Shown here piece by piece: positions 38,155-48,099 of a DNA stretch of 64,000 nucleotides (the first letter of the stretch is position 1; each line of letters opens with the position of its first letter). The position numbers were made by a program, and so were the translations under genes. The notes under the pieces are model-generated. The model had not been told where the DNA came from and did no database searches. It saw nothing but the letters and a program-made list of their open reading frames with translations. This stretch comes from Rhodanobacter sp. C05. Lineage in GTDB: Bacteria > Pseudomonadota > Gammaproteobacteria > Xanthomonadales > Rhodanobacteraceae. The DNA lies in contig NZ_MUNQ01000005.1 in NCBI RefSeq assembly GCF_002001165.1, forward strand, positions 310,001 through 374,000, in the 5' to 3' direction.

Positions 38155-38403
38155 ATGAACCACACACTGTCCATCCTGTTGCAGAACGAAGCCGGCGCGC
38201 TGGTGCGCGTGGCCGGGCTGTTCGCCGCGCGCGGCTACAACATCGACACGCTGACCGTGGCCGCCACGCATGATCCCGCCGTCTCGCGTCTGACCTTGAG
38301 CCTGCAATGCGACGACGCCGGTATCACCCAGATCCTGCAGCAGACGCGCAAGCTGGTCGACGTGCTGCAGGTGGCGCATCCGGCAACGGCACTGGCGGCA
38401 TGA
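38155..38403 (+). CDS. ilvM: Acetolactate synthase small (regulatory) subunit, ACT-only type
   Basis: 82 residues from ATG 38155, with GAAGGGA upstream. A single ACT domain ([35 protein letters not shown]) spans nearly the whole chain. IlvH and IlvN-type subunits add a second domain, so this length matches IlvM (87 residues) or IlvN (96 residues) of E. coli. It would activate IlvB/IlvG and mediate valine feedback if that is retained. It is coupled to ilvA by ATGA. Confidence 0.9.
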   Translation: MNHTLSILLQNEAGALVRVAGLFAARGYNIDTLTVAATHDPAVSRLTLSLQCDDAGITQILQQTRKLVDVLQVAHPATALAA

Positions 38404-39965
38404 ATGCCGTCGTCGCGCCAGCTGCCGATGACGATGCGCTAACCGCCGACGATCTGCTGGCACAGATCCGTGCCGCGCGCGTTTACGACGTGGCACACGA
38501 GTCGGCACTCGAATCGGCGCCGCTACTCAGCGCGCGACTCGGCCAGCCGGTGCTGCTCAAGCGCGAAGACCAGCAGCCAGTGTTCTCGTTCAAGCTGCGC
38601 GGCGCGTACAACCGCATGGTGCAGCTGGACCCGGCGCAACGCGCGCGCGGAGTGATCGCCGCTTCCGCCGGCAACCACGCGCAGGGTGTGGCGCTGGCCG
38701 CGGCGAAGCTGGGCATCCACGCCACCATCGTGATGCCGGTGACCGCACCGCAGGTGAAGGTGGATGCGGTGCGCCGGTTCGGTGGTGCGATGGTGGAGAT
38801 CGTGCTGGTCGGCGACTCCTTTAGCGATGCGCAGGCCGAAGCGACACGCTTGCAGGCCGAGCGCGGCGCCACCTTCGTGCACCCGTTCGACGATCTGGCG
38901 GTGATCGCCGGCCAGGGCACCGTGGCGCTGGAAATCCTGCGCCAGCATCCGGGCTCGCTGCATGCGGTGTTCGTGCCGGTCGGCGGTGGCGGACTGCTTG
39001 CCGGGGTGGCCGCGTGTATCAAGGCGATGCGACCGGAGGTACAGGTGCTCGGTGTGCAGGCAGTCGATGCCGACGCGATGGCGCGCTCGCTGGAAGCCGG
39101 TACGAGCGTGGTACTGGACGAAGTCGGCCTGTTCGCCGACGGCACCGCGGTGAAGCAGGTCGGCGCGCTCACCTTCGCGCTATGCCAGCAGCATGTGGAC
39201 GCGATGCTGCGGGTGGATACCGACGCGATCTGCGCGGCGATCCGTGACATCTACCAGGAAACGCGCAGCGTGCCGGAGCCATCCGGCGCACTGGCGCTGG
39301 CCGGGCTGAAACAATATGTCGCTACTCACGGCGACAGCGGCGGCGCGCTGGTGGCGATCGTTTCCGGCGCCAACATGAATTTCGACCGCCTGCGCTTCGT
39401 CGCCGAACGCGCCGAGGTCGGCGAGCAGCGCGAGGCGGTGTTCGCCGTGACGATCCCTGAAGAACGCGGCAGCTTTCGTCGCTTCTGTGCCACCCTGGGC
39501 CGGCACGGCATCACCGAATTCAACTACCGCATCGGCGATGCCAGCTCCGCACATATCTTCGTCGGCGTGCAGATCGCCAGCCGCGACGAACGCGAGGCGC
39601 TGGCGGCCGCGTTCCGCGCGCAGGCCTTCGACGTACTCGACCTCACCGACGACGAGCTGGCCAAGCTGCATCTGCGCCACATGATCGGCGGCCGTTCATC
39701 GCTGGCGCAGCATGAGCGGCTGTATCGCTTCGAATTCCCCGAACGCCCCAGCGCACTCACCCACTTCCTCGGCCAGCTGCACCCGGACTGGAACATCAGC
39801 CTGTTCCACTACCGCAACCACGGTGCCGATTACGGCCGCATCCTGGTCGGCATCCAGGTACCACCGGATGAGCATGCCCTGCTGCCGTCGTTTCTGGCTG
39901 CACTCGGTTACCCGCATTGGGACGAGAGCGACCACCCCGCCTACCGGCTGCTGCTGCGGCAGTGA
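38400..39965 (+). CDS. ilvA: Biosynthetic threonine ammonia-lyase (deaminase)
   Basis: 521 residues from ATG 38400, overlapping the ilvM stop. The PLP-lysine lies in [29 protein letters not shown] and [12 protein letters not shown] are the cofactor loops. The C-terminal 185 residues form two ACT-like regulatory domains ([13 protein letters not shown].., [20 protein letters not shown]), which carry isoleucine feedback in the family. It makes 2-ketobutyrate for isoleucine and closes the operon. A second, catabolic-type dehydratase lies at 58281-59240. Confidence 0.95.
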   Translation: MNAVVAPAADDDALTADDLLAQIRAARVYDVAHESALESAPLLSARLGQPVLLKREDQQPVFSFKLRGAYNRMVQLDPAQRARGVIAASAGNHAQGVALAAAKLGIHATIVMPVTAPQVKVDAVRRFGGAMVEIVLVGDSFSDAQAEATRLQAERGATFVHPFDDLAVIAGQGTVALEILRQHPGSLHAVFVPVGGGGLLAGVAACIKAMRPEVQVLGVQAVDADAMARSLEAGTSVVLDEVGLFADGTAVKQVGALTFALCQQHVDAMLRVDTDAICAAIRDIYQETRSVPEPSGALALAGLKQYVATHGDSGGALVAIVSGANMNFDRLRFVAERAEVGEQREAVFAVTIPEERGSFRRFCATLGRHGITEFNYRIGDASSAHIFVGVQIASRDEREALAAAFRAQAFDVLDLTDDELAKLHLRHMIGGRSSLAQHERLYRFEFPERPSALTHFLGQLHPDWNISLFHYRNHGADYGRILVGIQVPPDEHALLPSFLAALGYPHWDESDHPAYRLLLRQ

Positions 39966-40061
39966 ACGGAATGGCACAAGGTCGACCGGAGCCATCACGC
40001 TGCATGTACTGAAGTGATCCAGCACGCGAACAGAGCATGGCGGCCACGCTAAACTCGGCGG

Positions 40062-41087
40062 ATGGCCCCTCCTCCCCGCAAACGCCAGCGACGCAATACC
40101 GCGCCCGCCCCCACCGCCCGGCCACGGCCCGGTGTGACGAAGCCCATTGCCAAGCCGGTCCAGCCAGCCGACAGCTCCACCCGCGCCACCCGTGTGCTGA
40201 ACTGGCTGCTGCAGAAGCTGCCGGCTAAGCAACGCGCGAAGGCCCTGGACTATCTGGTGCTGACCCGGATGGACCGACCGATTGGCGCGCTGCTGCTGTT
40301 GTGGCCAACCTGGTGGGCGTTATGGCTGGCGGCCGGCGATTTCCCGCCGTGGAAACCGCTGATCATCTTCACTCTCGGTGTGTTCGCCATGCGCGCCGCC
40401 GGCTGCGCGATCAACGACTTTGCCGACCGCAAGCTGGATCCGCAAGTCGCGCGCACTGCGGGGCGACCGATCGCATCGGGCCGTGTCACGCCGCGCGAGG
40501 CTCTGCTCGTCTTCGCCGCCTTGCTGGTGTTCGCCTTCGTGCTGGTGCTGTTTACCAACCGGCTGACGATCGAGTTGTCCTTCGCCGGTGCCGCGCTGGC
40601 GGCAATCTACCCCTTCACCAAGCGCTACACCTATATGCCGCAGGTAGTGCTCGGCGCCGCCTTCGGCTGGTCGATCCCGATGGCGTTCGCCGCAGTGACG
40701 AATGCAGTGCCGCCGGTGGGCTGGCTGCTGTTCATCGGCAACATCATCTGGTCGGTGATCTACGACACCGAGTACGCGATGGTCGACCGCGACGACGACC
40801 TCAAGGCCGGCGCCAAGTCCACCGCGATCCTGTTCGGCGATGCCGACCTGCCGATCCTTGGCGTGCTGATGGGCACCTTCGTGCTGGCCATGCTGTTCGT
40901 CGGCCAGCGCGCCGCGCTGGGCTGGCCATACTGGCTGAGCCTCGCCGTCGCCGCCGGCCTGTTCGGCTACCAGCTGTGGCTGATCCGAGCTCGCGCCCGC
41001 GATGCCTGCCTCGCCGCGTTCCGTCACAACAACTGGCTCGGACTGGCGATATGGATCGGCATCGTGCTGGCGCTGGCAGTGCGCTGA
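40062..41087 (+). CDS. ubiA: 4-hydroxybenzoate polyprenyltransferase
   Basis: 341 residues. The two Asp-rich motifs of the UbiA family are visible: NDFADRKLDPQVARTAGRP and YDTEYAMVDRDDDLKAGAKST. About eight membrane segments follow a basic N-terminal extension of roughly 55 residues (MAPPPRKRQRRN..) that is longer than in E. coli UbiA (290 residues); a start inside the frame near LDYLVLTRMDRP is possible but no good site is visible. It prenylates 4-hydroxybenzoate in ubiquinone synthesis at the inner membrane. It converges with comF. Confidence 0.93.
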   Translation: MAPPPRKRQRRNTAPAPTARPRPGVTKPIAKPVQPADSSTRATRVLNWLLQKLPAKQRAKALDYLVLTRMDRPIGALLLLWPTWWALWLAAGDFPPWKPLIIFTLGVFAMRAAGCAINDFADRKLDPQVARTAGRPIASGRVTPREALLVFAALLVFAFVLVLFTNRLTIELSFAGAALAAIYPFTKRYTYMPQVVLGAAFGWSIPMAFAAVTNAVPPVGWLLFIGNIIWSVIYDTEYAMVDRDDDLKAGAKSTAILFGDADLPILGVLMGTFVLAMLFVGQRAALGWPYWLSLAVAAGLFGYQLWLIRARARDACLAAFRHNNWLGLAIWIGIVLALAVR

Positions 41088-41092
41088 CGGCG

Positions 41093-41818
41093 CTAGCCGC
41101 GGTGTGATGGCGCCCGCGCCAACGCCCACACATCCACCCGCTGCACGCCGACGCGCTTGAGTACACGCGCACATTCGGCCAGGGTCGCGCCGGTGGTCAT
41201 CACGTCATCGAGAATCGCCACATGCGCAGGCAGCTCGACACCGGCATGCAGCGCGAATGCGCCGCGTACATTGCGGCGCCGGCCGACGGCATCGAGTTCG
41301 GTTTGTGCATCGGTGCGGCGCAGGCGTTGCAGCACGTCGTGGCGCAACGACAGACCCAGTTCGCTGGCCAGCGGACGGGCTAGCTCGAGTGCCTGGTTGT
41401 AGCCACGTTGGCGCAACCGGCTGCGATGCAGCGGCACCGTCAGCAATAGCTTCGGCAGGTCGACCGGGCAAGATTCACGCCGCCACAATGTCGACAGCAC
41501 GCGGCCGGCGGCAAGATCGTTACCAAACTTGTAGCGTGACTCCAATCGATCCAGCGGCCAGCCATAGCGGAACGGTGCCCATGCTGCGTCCCACGGTGGC
41601 GCACGGCGCTGGCATTCACCGCACATCATCGCTGCTGTCGCCAGCGGCAGCGCGCAGCGTGCACAACAGCTGCGATTGCGCGGCAGCTCGGCCGCGCAAT
41701 CGGCGCATAGGTCGATGTCATGGTCACCGGCAGCGCCACACAACAGACAACGCCATGGCAGTACGAAGTGCTGCAGCTGCTGCCAGGTTTTTATCAGCGC
41801 ATCCATGCGCATCTCCAC
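41093..41818 (-). CDS. comF: ComF-family phosphoribosyltransferase-like protein
   Basis: 241 residues. The N-terminal zinc finger has paired cysteines (CLLCGAAGDHDIDLCADC, CARCALPLATAAMMCGEC). The C-terminal PRTase-like domain ends in the PRPP-loop motif VAILDDVMTTGATLAECARVL. ComF proteins take part in DNA uptake in naturally competent bacteria. Start ATG 41818; ATG at codon 5 (MDALIK) is an alternative. In many gammaproteobacteria comF or its GntX homologue lies next to biotin genes, as here next to bioB. Confidence 0.9.
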   Translation of the reverse strand: MEMRMDALIKTWQQLQHFVLPWRCLLCGAAGDHDIDLCADCAAELPRNRSCCARCALPLATAAMMCGECQRRAPPWDAAWAPFRYGWPLDRLESRYKFGNDLAAGRVLSTLWRRESCPVDLPKLLLTVPLHRSRLRQRGYNQALELARPLASELGLSLRHDVLQRLRRTDAQTELDAVGRRRNVRGAFALHAGVELPAHVAILDDVMTTGATLAECARVLKRVGVQRVDVWALARAPSHRG

Positions 41819-41824
41819 TCAGCG

Positions 41825-42024
41825 TCAGGGCTTGTACAGCGCAGCGTCGAGGATCGACCACAAGTGGATCAGCCAGCCGAGCAGGATGATCCACAGCAGG
41901 GCGGCCAGCACGAACATGACGATCGCCTTGAGCAAACGCCCCTGCACCAGCTGGCCCAGTCCCGGAATAAAGAAACTGCAGATGGCGCGAGCACGTTGCC
42001 GCTGCTGCCTTGTCCTTCACTCAT
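41825..42024 (-). pseudogene. Small membrane protein gene with a 2-base frameshift
   Basis: From ATG 42024 the first 13 codons read MSEGQGSSGNVLA; the downstream frame to the stop at 41825 reads ICSFFIPGLGQLVQGRLLKA and continues through a hydrophobic span ending LIHLWSILDAALYKP. The two parts are out of register by two bases: 200 bases separate start and stop. Removing one GC from the local GCGCC would join them into a sensible 65-residue single-span protein with the FIPGLGQ motif common in small inner-membrane proteins. It could be a sequencing slip or a fresh mutation. Confidence 0.65.
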
Positions 42025-42178
42025 GCCGGTCCGCTCCATGTCGCGCTGCTATTGATAGCAGGATGGTAACGGCTGGATTGCGTTCCCGCTCACGTCAACC
42101 ATTCGTCAACGTATCGAGTTGACACGCTCCGGGGCGACTTCCACACTCTGCCGCCTCATGTATGGGAGTTGCTGTTCC

Positions 42179-43237
42179 ATGGTCGACCTTGCCATCCGCC
42201 ACGACTGGACCCGCGCTGAAGTCGTCGCGCTGTTTGCGCTGCCGTTCAACGAGCTGCTGCATCGCGCGCACTCGATGCACCGCGAACATCACGATCCGAA
42301 CGCAGTGCAGGTGTCCACTCTGCTGTCGATCAAGACCGGCGGCTGCCCGGAAGACTGCGCGTATTGCCCGCAAGCGGCGCGCTACGACACCGGCGTGCAG
42401 GCGCAGAAACTGATGAGCGTGGAAGCGGTCCTGGAGCGCGCGCAGGCGGCGAAGGATGCCGGCGCCAGCCGTTTCTGCATGGGCGCGGCCTGGCGTGGCC
42501 CGAAGGATCGCGACGTGGTGAAGGTGGCCGAGATCGTCCGTGCCGTGAAGGGCCTCGGGCTGGAAACCTGCGCCACGCTGGGCATGCTGAGCGGATCGCA
42601 GGCGGACACCTTGAAGGCTGCCGGACTCGACTACTACAACCACAACCTCGACACCGCACCGGAGTTCTACGGCGAAGTGATCCACACCCGCCAGTATCAG
42701 GACCGGCTCGACACGCTCGATCATGTGCGCGCCGCCGGCATGAAGACCTGCTGTGGCGGCATCGTCGGCATGGGCGAATCGCGTGACCAGCGCGCCGGCC
42801 TGCTGCAGACGCTGGCCAACCTGCCCGAGCATCCGCAGTCGGTGCCGATCAACCAGCTGGTGCAGGTCGAAGGTACGCCGCTGGCCGGCACCGCGGCGCT
42901 GGATCCGTTCGAATTCGTGCGCACCATTGCGGTCGCGCGTCTGCTGATGCCGGCCTCGATGGTGCGCCTGTCGGCTGGCCGCCAGCAGATGGACGATGCG
43001 GTGCAGGCGCTGTGCTTCTTCGCCGGTGCCAACTCGATCTTCTACGGCGAGAAACTGCTGACCACCGGCAACCCGGACGTGGAACACGACCGCGCACTGT
43101 TCCACCGGCTCGATCTGCATCCGTTGCAGGTGGTCGAGGAAAGCAGCACCGTGCATGCGGACATTCTTGAAACGAGTCATCCCGATGTGGATCAGGCCAG
43201 CTGCGGACAGGGCTGTGGCTGCAGCGTCGCGGCCTGA
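42179..43237 (+). CDS. bioB: Biotin synthase
   Basis: 352 residues from ATG 42179, with GGGAG 11 bases upstream; 20 upstream codons in frame are not conserved-looking. The radical-SAM cluster motif is [21 protein letters not shown]. The second-cluster ligands and GMCCGG equivalent appear as [13 protein letters not shown] and [10 protein letters not shown]. The SCGQGCGC tail is Cys-rich. It inserts sulfur into dethiobiotin. It overlaps bioF and leads a cluster bioB-bioF-trhO-bioH-bioC. Confidence 0.96.
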   Translation: MVDLAIRHDWTRAEVVALFALPFNELLHRAHSMHREHHDPNAVQVSTLLSIKTGGCPEDCAYCPQAARYDTGVQAQKLMSVEAVLERAQAAKDAGASRFCMGAAWRGPKDRDVVKVAEIVRAVKGLGLETCATLGMLSGSQADTLKAAGLDYYNHNLDTAPEFYGEVIHTRQYQDRLDTLDHVRAAGMKTCCGGIVGMGESRDQRAGLLQTLANLPEHPQSVPINQLVQVEGTPLAGTAALDPFEFVRTIAVARLLMPASMVRLSAGRQQMDDAVQALCFFAGANSIFYGEKLLTTGNPDVEHDRALFHRLDLHPLQVVEESSTVHADILETSHPDVDQASCGQGCGCSVAA

Positions 43238-44405
43238 CCTGCTCGAACGACTGGCCGCACAGACGGCCAAACGCGAGCGAGCGCAACTGTTGCGGCGGTT
43301 GCGTACGATCGATCATGTCGACGGACCATGGCTGGAAACCGGCCACCAGCGCTTGCTGTCGTTCTGCAGCAACGACTATCTTGGCCTGGCGCAGCACCCG
43401 CAGCTGATCGCCGCGCTCACGCGCGCGGCCAGGGAAGCCGGCGTGGGCAGCACGTCGGCGCATCTGATCTGCGGGCACCGCACGGAACATGCAGAGTTGG
43501 AAGAAGCGCTGGCCGCATGGACTGGTCGCGAACGCGCGCTGCTGTTCTCTACCGGCTACATGGCCAACCTCGGCGTGCTGCAGGCCTTCCTGACGCGCGG
43601 CGATGTCTGTGTGCAGGACAAGCTCAACCACGCTTGTCTGCTGGATGGCGCGAAACTCAGTGGCGCCGAACTGAAACGCTATCCACATGCGGATGTTGCC
43701 GCTGCCGCACGGCAACTGGCGGCGAACCCTGCCGCCGCCGCGCTGCTGGCCACCGATGGCGTGTTCAGCATGGATGGCGATATCGCGCCACTGCGTGAGC
43801 TGGCGACGTTGTGCACGAACGAACGCGCCACCTTGATGGTCGACGACGCGCATGGCTTGGGCGTGCTTGGCACGAATGGCGCCGGCAGCATCAGCGCCGC
43901 CAACCTCGGGCAACACGAAGTGCCGTTGCTGATGGCCACGCTGGGCAAGGCGCTCGGTTGCTCCGGCGCCTTCGTGGCCGGCCCGGCGGCTCTGATCGAC
44001 GGCCTGATCCAGTTTGCGCGACCCTACATCTACACCACCGCAATGCCGCCGGCACTGGCCGCCGCTGCACTCGCAGCAGTGCAGCTGGCGCAGGCCGAAG
44101 GATGGCGACGGGAGAAGCTCACCGCCCTGATCGGGCGCTTTCGTCGCGGCGCGATCGAACTCGGCCTGCCGCTGGCGGCCTCGACCAGCGCTATCCAGCC
44201 ACTGCTGTTGGACAGCGCCGATGCCGCCCTGGCAGCAGCTCAATCACTGGAGCGGCAAGGCCTGCTGGTGAGCGCGATCCGCCCGCCAACCGTGCCGCAA
44301 GGCCGAGCTCGATTGCGCATCACGCTGTCGGCAGCACATGAAGAAGATCACGTGGACCGCCTACTCAGCGCGCTGGCCAGCAGCCTGCGACAAGGAAAAA
44401 CCTGA
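43215..44405 (+). CDS. bioF: 8-amino-7-oxononanoate synthase
   Basis: 396 residues if GTG 43215 is used, overlapping bioB by 23 bases; ATG 43185 or 43155 would extend it by 10 or 20 residues. The N-terminus [19 protein letters not shown] is the usual BioF opening. Substrate loop [14 protein letters not shown] and [19 protein letters not shown], and the PLP-Lys region [17 protein letters not shown], fit an alpha-oxoamine synthase. It joins pimeloyl-ACP and alanine. The neighbouring trhO-bioH-bioC part begins 665 bases later, beyond an antisense gene. Confidence 0.94.
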   Translation: MAAASRPDLLERLAAQTAKRERAQLLRRLRTIDHVDGPWLETGHQRLLSFCSNDYLGLAQHPQLIAALTRAAREAGVGSTSAHLICGHRTEHAELEEALAAWTGRERALLFSTGYMANLGVLQAFLTRGDVCVQDKLNHACLLDGAKLSGAELKRYPHADVAAAARQLAANPAAAALLATDGVFSMDGDIAPLRELATLCTNERATLMVDDAHGLGVLGTNGAGSISAANLGQHEVPLLMATLGKALGCSGAFVAGPAALIDGLIQFARPYIYTTAMPPALAAAALAAVQLAQAEGWRREKLTALIGRFRRGAIELGLPLAASTSAIQPLLLDSADAALAAAQSLERQGLLVSAIRPPTVPQGRARLRITLSAAHEEDHVDRLLSALASSLRQGKT

Positions 44406-44409
44406 AATT

Positions 44410-44931
44410 TCATGGCAAGGCGGGCGGTGTTGCCGAAGATGTCTGACCAGCGTTCTGAATGGCGTTCTGTGCCAGTTGCAGGCGCACCACGCGCTCGAAT
44501 GCCGGCGTGGCAGTGCCGGGTGCAGCCCGGAAAACTCCGGTGAGGTTGCGTGCAACCTGGATCGGCGTGATCAACAACCCCCATGGAAACCCCCACCAGC
44601 CAAGGGCCGCCGAATAAAGCGCACTGCCGATCTGACTGCGCCGCCCGCAACGCCGGCAACAGACATCGCGACGGGTATGCCACTGCGTCAACAGCACGAA
44701 GGAGTGCACGCGATGATGCTCATAAACGTCGATCGGGCCTTGCCTGCGGCAACGCGGACAGGCCCCCACGCGCCAGCGTTGCACATACTCTTGAAGCACA
44801 TGTCCAGGTACCTGCCCGGCCATTTGAAGCAGCGGATGACGTGCAGCACAGCCCGCGCCGCAGTATCGCTTGGCGGCCACCGTGCGGCCGCCAAAGAGAA
44901 TGGTCTTGCCGCAATTGTTGCAACTGCTCAT
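44410..44931 (-). CDS. Zinc-ribbon membrane-associated protein of unknown function
   Basis: 173 residues on the strand opposite to the biotin genes. Three Cys-pair motifs suggest zinc ribbons: SSCNNCGKTILFGG, RYCGAGCAA and GACPRCRRQGPIDVYEHHRV, plus DVCCRRCGRRSQIG. A following segment ALGWWGFPWGLLITPIQVAR may be a membrane hairpin. The layout matches small bacterial proteins of unassigned function with the GWWGFPWGxxxTP motif. Its end nearly meets the bioF stop (4 bases), so the two genes converge. Confidence 0.75.
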   Translation of the reverse strand: MSSCNNCGKTILFGGRTVAAKRYCGAGCAARHPLLQMAGQVPGHVLQEYVQRWRVGACPRCRRQGPIDVYEHHRVHSFVLLTQWHTRRDVCCRRCGRRSQIGSALYSAALGWWGFPWGLLITPIQVARNLTGVFRAAPGTATPAFERVVRLQLAQNAIQNAGQTSSATPPALP

Positions 44932-45070
44932 GCATCGCTCCCGGATTCCCCTGCCAACAGTCTAGCGAAATATTCCGGAAAACTGCCCACGGAAGGCGTG
45001 ATCCCCCATTCCGCTCACGGCTGGCCACGGCGAGCCGATATAATCACCCGTCGCACACGACCCTCCCCGC

Positions 45071-45847
45071 ATGTCGATCGTCAACATCTCCGCCTATAAA
45101 TTCATCAGCCTGGACGACTTGCCCGCGCTGCGCGAGCGGCTGCGTGAATGCTGCGAAGCGCTGGCGCTGAAAGGCACGATCCTGCTGGCGCCGGAAGGCA
45201 TCAACCTGTTCCTCGCCGGCAGTCGCGCATCGATCGACGGCTTCATCGCCAGTCTGCATGAAGATCCGCGCTTCACCGATATTGAGCCGAAGGAGTCGTT
45301 GTCGGACGAGGTGCCGTTCGGCCGTCTGCGGGTGCGGCTGAAGCGGGAAATCATCACGATGCGGCTGCCGACGGTGCGCCCCGAAGGTGGCCGCGCACCG
45401 GCGGTGGATGCGCCCACACTGCAGCGCTGGCTGGACCAGGGCCATGATGACGAGGGCCGCGAAGTCGTGCTGTTGGACACCCGCAACGACTACGAGGTCG
45501 ATGTCGGCAAGTTCCCGCAGGCGGTGGATTACCGCATCGCCAGCTTCACCGAGTTTCCCGCAGCGATCGCCGCAGACCGCGCGCGCTACGACGGCAAGAC
45601 CATCGTCTCGTACTGCACCGGCGGCATCCGCTGCGAGAAGGCGGCGCTGCACATGCAGGATCTCGGGATGCCGCACGTCTACCAGCTCGAAGGCGGCATC
45701 CTGAAATACCTGGAACAGACCGACGGCACCCACTGGCGCGGCGACTGCTTCGTGTTCGATGGACGCGTTGCGGTGGACAGCGCACTGACGCCGGCCGGCA
45801 TCCCGATGCCCGTACCACGCGCCAAGGACAAGGACTCCGACGCATGA
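45071..45847 (+). CDS. trhO: tRNA uridine(34) hydroxylase / rhodanese-domain protein
   Basis: 258 residues. The N-terminal acylphosphatase-like domain ([38 protein letters not shown]) and the rhodanese domain ([17 protein letters not shown], then [17 protein letters not shown] with the active Cys) are those of the YceA/TrhO family. The family installs 5-hydroxyuridine at tRNA position 34 using oxygen. It is coupled to bioH through ATGA, so it shares a transcript with the biotin genes; the functional link is not obvious. Confidence 0.9.
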   Translation: MSIVNISAYKFISLDDLPALRERLRECCEALALKGTILLAPEGINLFLAGSRASIDGFIASLHEDPRFTDIEPKESLSDEVPFGRLRVRLKREIITMRLPTVRPEGGRAPAVDAPTLQRWLDQGHDDEGREVVLLDTRNDYEVDVGKFPQAVDYRIASFTEFPAAIAADRARYDGKTIVSYCTGGIRCEKAALHMQDLGMPHVYQLEGGILKYLEQTDGTHWRGDCFVFDGRVAVDSALTPAGIPMPVPRAKDKDSDA

Positions 45848-46626
45848 GCCTGTACATGGAGACGCTTGGCCGCGGCCCGGTGCCGATGGTGCTGCTGCAT
45901 GGCTGGGCGATGCACGGCGGCGTGCTGGCGCCGCTGGTCGAGGCGCTGGAAGCACACTGCACGATGTACGTGGTCGACCTGCCCGGCCATGGCTACTCAC
46001 GCGACTGCGGGCTGCCGCTGGAGCCGAGTGCCTGCGCCGCGGCGATTGCCGCGATCACCCCGCCGGCGATCTGGCTGGGCTGGTCGCTGGGCGGACTGAT
46101 CGCGTTGACTGCCGCACTGGACCTGCCGCAGCAGGTGCGCGGCCTGGCGATGCTGTGCGCCACGCCGCGCTTCGTGCGCGATGCCGGCTGGCCGTATGGC
46201 AACGATGCCGCGATGGTGCAGCAGCTGGCCACCGATCTGGAAACCGATTACCACGGCACGATCGAGCGCTTCCTCGCGCTGGAAGCGATGGGCAGCGCCG
46301 ATCCGCGCGCCGAACTGCGCCAGCTGCGCACGCTGGTGTTCGCCCGCGGCGAACCCGATCTGCGTGTATTGCAGGAAGGCATCCGCATCCTGGATACGGA
46401 CGACCGTCGCGCTGGCTTGCCTGACCTCAGCGTGCCGAGCGCATGGATCGCCGGCCGCCGTGACCGCCTGGTGCATCCGCAGGCGATGCAATGGTCGGCC
46501 AGCCAATGCGGCGGCAGCTACGCCGAAATCGATCACGCCGGCCATGCACCGTTCTTCGGTCATGCCGACGTGGTGGCGCAGGCACTCCAGCCCTTGCTGG
46601 CACACATCCATCCAGGGCAGCCCTGA
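45844..46626 (+). CDS. bioH: Pimeloyl-ACP methyl ester carboxylesterase
   Basis: 260 residues of the alpha/beta-hydrolase fold. The oxyanion strand is [12 protein letters not shown], the nucleophile elbow GWSLGG (Ser81), and the histidine is in [11 protein letters not shown]; the acidic residue is in [11 protein letters not shown]. The GWxMHxxVW-like region and placement next to bioC identify BioH. It cleaves the methyl group that BioC installs, ending pimeloyl chain assembly. The start overlaps the trhO stop and the stop overlaps the bioC start by one base. Confidence 0.92.
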   Translation: MSLYMETLGRGPVPMVLLHGWAMHGGVLAPLVEALEAHCTMYVVDLPGHGYSRDCGLPLEPSACAAAIAAITPPAIWLGWSLGGLIALTAALDLPQQVRGLAMLCATPRFVRDAGWPYGNDAAMVQQLATDLETDYHGTIERFLALEAMGSADPRAELRQLRTLVFARGEPDLRVLQEGIRILDTDDRRAGLPDLSVPSAWIAGRRDRLVHPQAMQWSASQCGGSYAEIDHAGHAPFFGHADVVAQALQPLLAHIHPGQP

Positions 46627-47504
46627 TGAACGAGTTCCACCTCGACCGCCAGCTGGTGCGCCGTCACTTCGGCCGCGCCGCCAAAAGCTACGAACAACAC
46701 GACGTGCTGCAGCGTGAAGTACAGGCTGCCTTGCTGGAGCGCTTGGACTTCTATACGCAGACACCGCAACGCGTGATCGACTTGGGCGCCGGCACCGGCC
46801 GCGGCAGCGCCCTGCTGAAACAGCGCTACGCCAAGGCCGAAGTAATCGCAGTCGATCTCGCCCTGCCAATGCTGCGCGCGGCGAAACAGCACGCGAGCTG
46901 GCTCAAGCCATTCCAGCGCGTCTGTGCTGAAGCCACCGCATTGCCGCTTCCCGACCATAGCGTCGACGTGCTGCATTCCAATCTGTGCTTCCAGTGGATC
47001 GATGACCTGTCCACGCTGTTCAACGAATGCGTGCGCGTGCTGAAACCCGGCGGCCTGCTGGCCTTCTCCACTTTCGGCCCGGATACGCTGAAGGAACTGC
47101 GCGCGTCGTGGGCCGAAGCCGACCAGCAGCCGCACGTCAGCCGCTTCCTCGACATGCACGACGTCGGCGACGCCATGCTCGCCGCTGGCCTGCGCGACCC
47201 GGTGCTGGACGTGTTCCGCTACACCCTGACCTACAGCGAGCCGCGCAAGCTGCTCGAAGAACTGCAAGGCCTCGGCGCCACGAATGCTGACAGCACGCGC
47301 GAACGCGGCCTCACCGGCAAGTCACGCTATCAGCGCATGCTCGCCGCCTACGAGGCGATGCGCGTGGATGGCCGCATTCCAGCGACTTGGGAAGTGGTGA
47401 CCGCGCATGCGTGGGGTCCGCCTACTGGCCAGCCGCGACGTGGTTCCGATGGCGGCGAGATAGCAAGCTTCTCGATCGACAACTTGCGCGGGTCGAGGCG
47501 CTGA
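46626..47504 (+). CDS. bioC: Malonyl-ACP O-methyltransferase
   Basis: 292 residues from ATG 46626. The opening VRRHFGRAAKSYEQHDVLQREV is the BioC signature before the SAM motif RVIDLGAGTGRGSALL. Further SAM-fold motifs are VIAVDLALPMLRAA and HSNLCFQWIDDLSTLFNE. It methylates malonyl-ACP to disguise the chain as a fatty-acid primer for pimelate synthesis. The C-terminal 40 residues (GPPTGQPRRGSDGGEIASF) are slightly longer than in E. coli BioC (251 residues). Last gene of the cluster. Confidence 0.93.
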   Translation: MNEFHLDRQLVRRHFGRAAKSYEQHDVLQREVQAALLERLDFYTQTPQRVIDLGAGTGRGSALLKQRYAKAEVIAVDLALPMLRAAKQHASWLKPFQRVCAEATALPLPDHSVDVLHSNLCFQWIDDLSTLFNECVRVLKPGGLLAFSTFGPDTLKELRASWAEADQQPHVSRFLDMHDVGDAMLAAGLRDPVLDVFRYTLTYSEPRKLLEELQGLGATNADSTRERGLTGKSRYQRMLAAYEAMRVDGRIPATWEVVTAHAWGPPTGQPRRGSDGGEIASFSIDNLRGSRR

Positions 47505-47553
47505 AATCGAAGACCTTGCGCAATCTGGAATATCCGCAGCCAGAATGAAGACA

Positions 47554-48018
47554 TTAACGATGTACGTCGGATACAGGATCGAAATAGACGCCCGCTTGTT
47601 TGAGCTTTAATAGCATGGTCTCGTTGTATTTCCTCGCGTAGGTCCTCGCGTTGTGATTGAGGTCTGCCTCTTCCCTGGTACAGAACGCGTCGCCCGTGCC
47701 CTCTAACATTTTGATCTTGCTCTTGTACGCATAGGGGTCGCCGTCGTAACCGGGAGCTTGCACGGAGTAACCATAAACCCCCAATAGCCGAGCGTCGCCT
47801 CTCGCATATGCACTCGCGGCATCTTCGGTTGCATTGTTTAGCTTCAGCGATCTCAGCTCTCCAAGGTTTTTGGAATGCTCGCTTTGGGTCGATGAATTGC
47901 ACCCCGCCGCAGGATGACTGCATGCTGATAGCACAAAGGACGTGGCCAAAATAAGAACGATTGAGAGGCTTCTTCTCACGTTGACTTGCCCGATATGGAA
48001 TTGATGGTGAGGCTTCAA
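47554..48018 (-). CDS. Hypothetical lipoprotein
   Basis: 154 residues if ATG 48018 is the start; a GTG near 47982, giving VRRSLSIVLILATSFVLSAC, would yield a cleaner lipoprotein signal with the lipobox LSAC. The mature part is mixed and Cys-containing (CNSSTQ, DAFCTREEADLNHNARTYAR). I do not recognise the family. Base composition is visibly lower in GC than the neighbours, suggesting acquisition. It sits alone between convergent bioC and the tag gene on the same strand. Confidence 0.65.
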   Translation of the reverse strand: MKPHHQFHIGQVNVRRSLSIVLILATSFVLSACSHPAAGCNSSTQSEHSKNLGELRSLKLNNATEDAASAYARGDARLLGVYGYSVQAPGYDGDPYAYKSKIKMLEGTGDAFCTREEADLNHNARTYARKYNETMLLKLKQAGVYFDPVSDVHR

Positions 48019-48099
48019 GCTAAAGGACTCAACGACTGGTCAAAATTTACTTGCCGTAGGGTCTACATTTGGGTCGCGGTCATTCGGGAAAAACACCGC

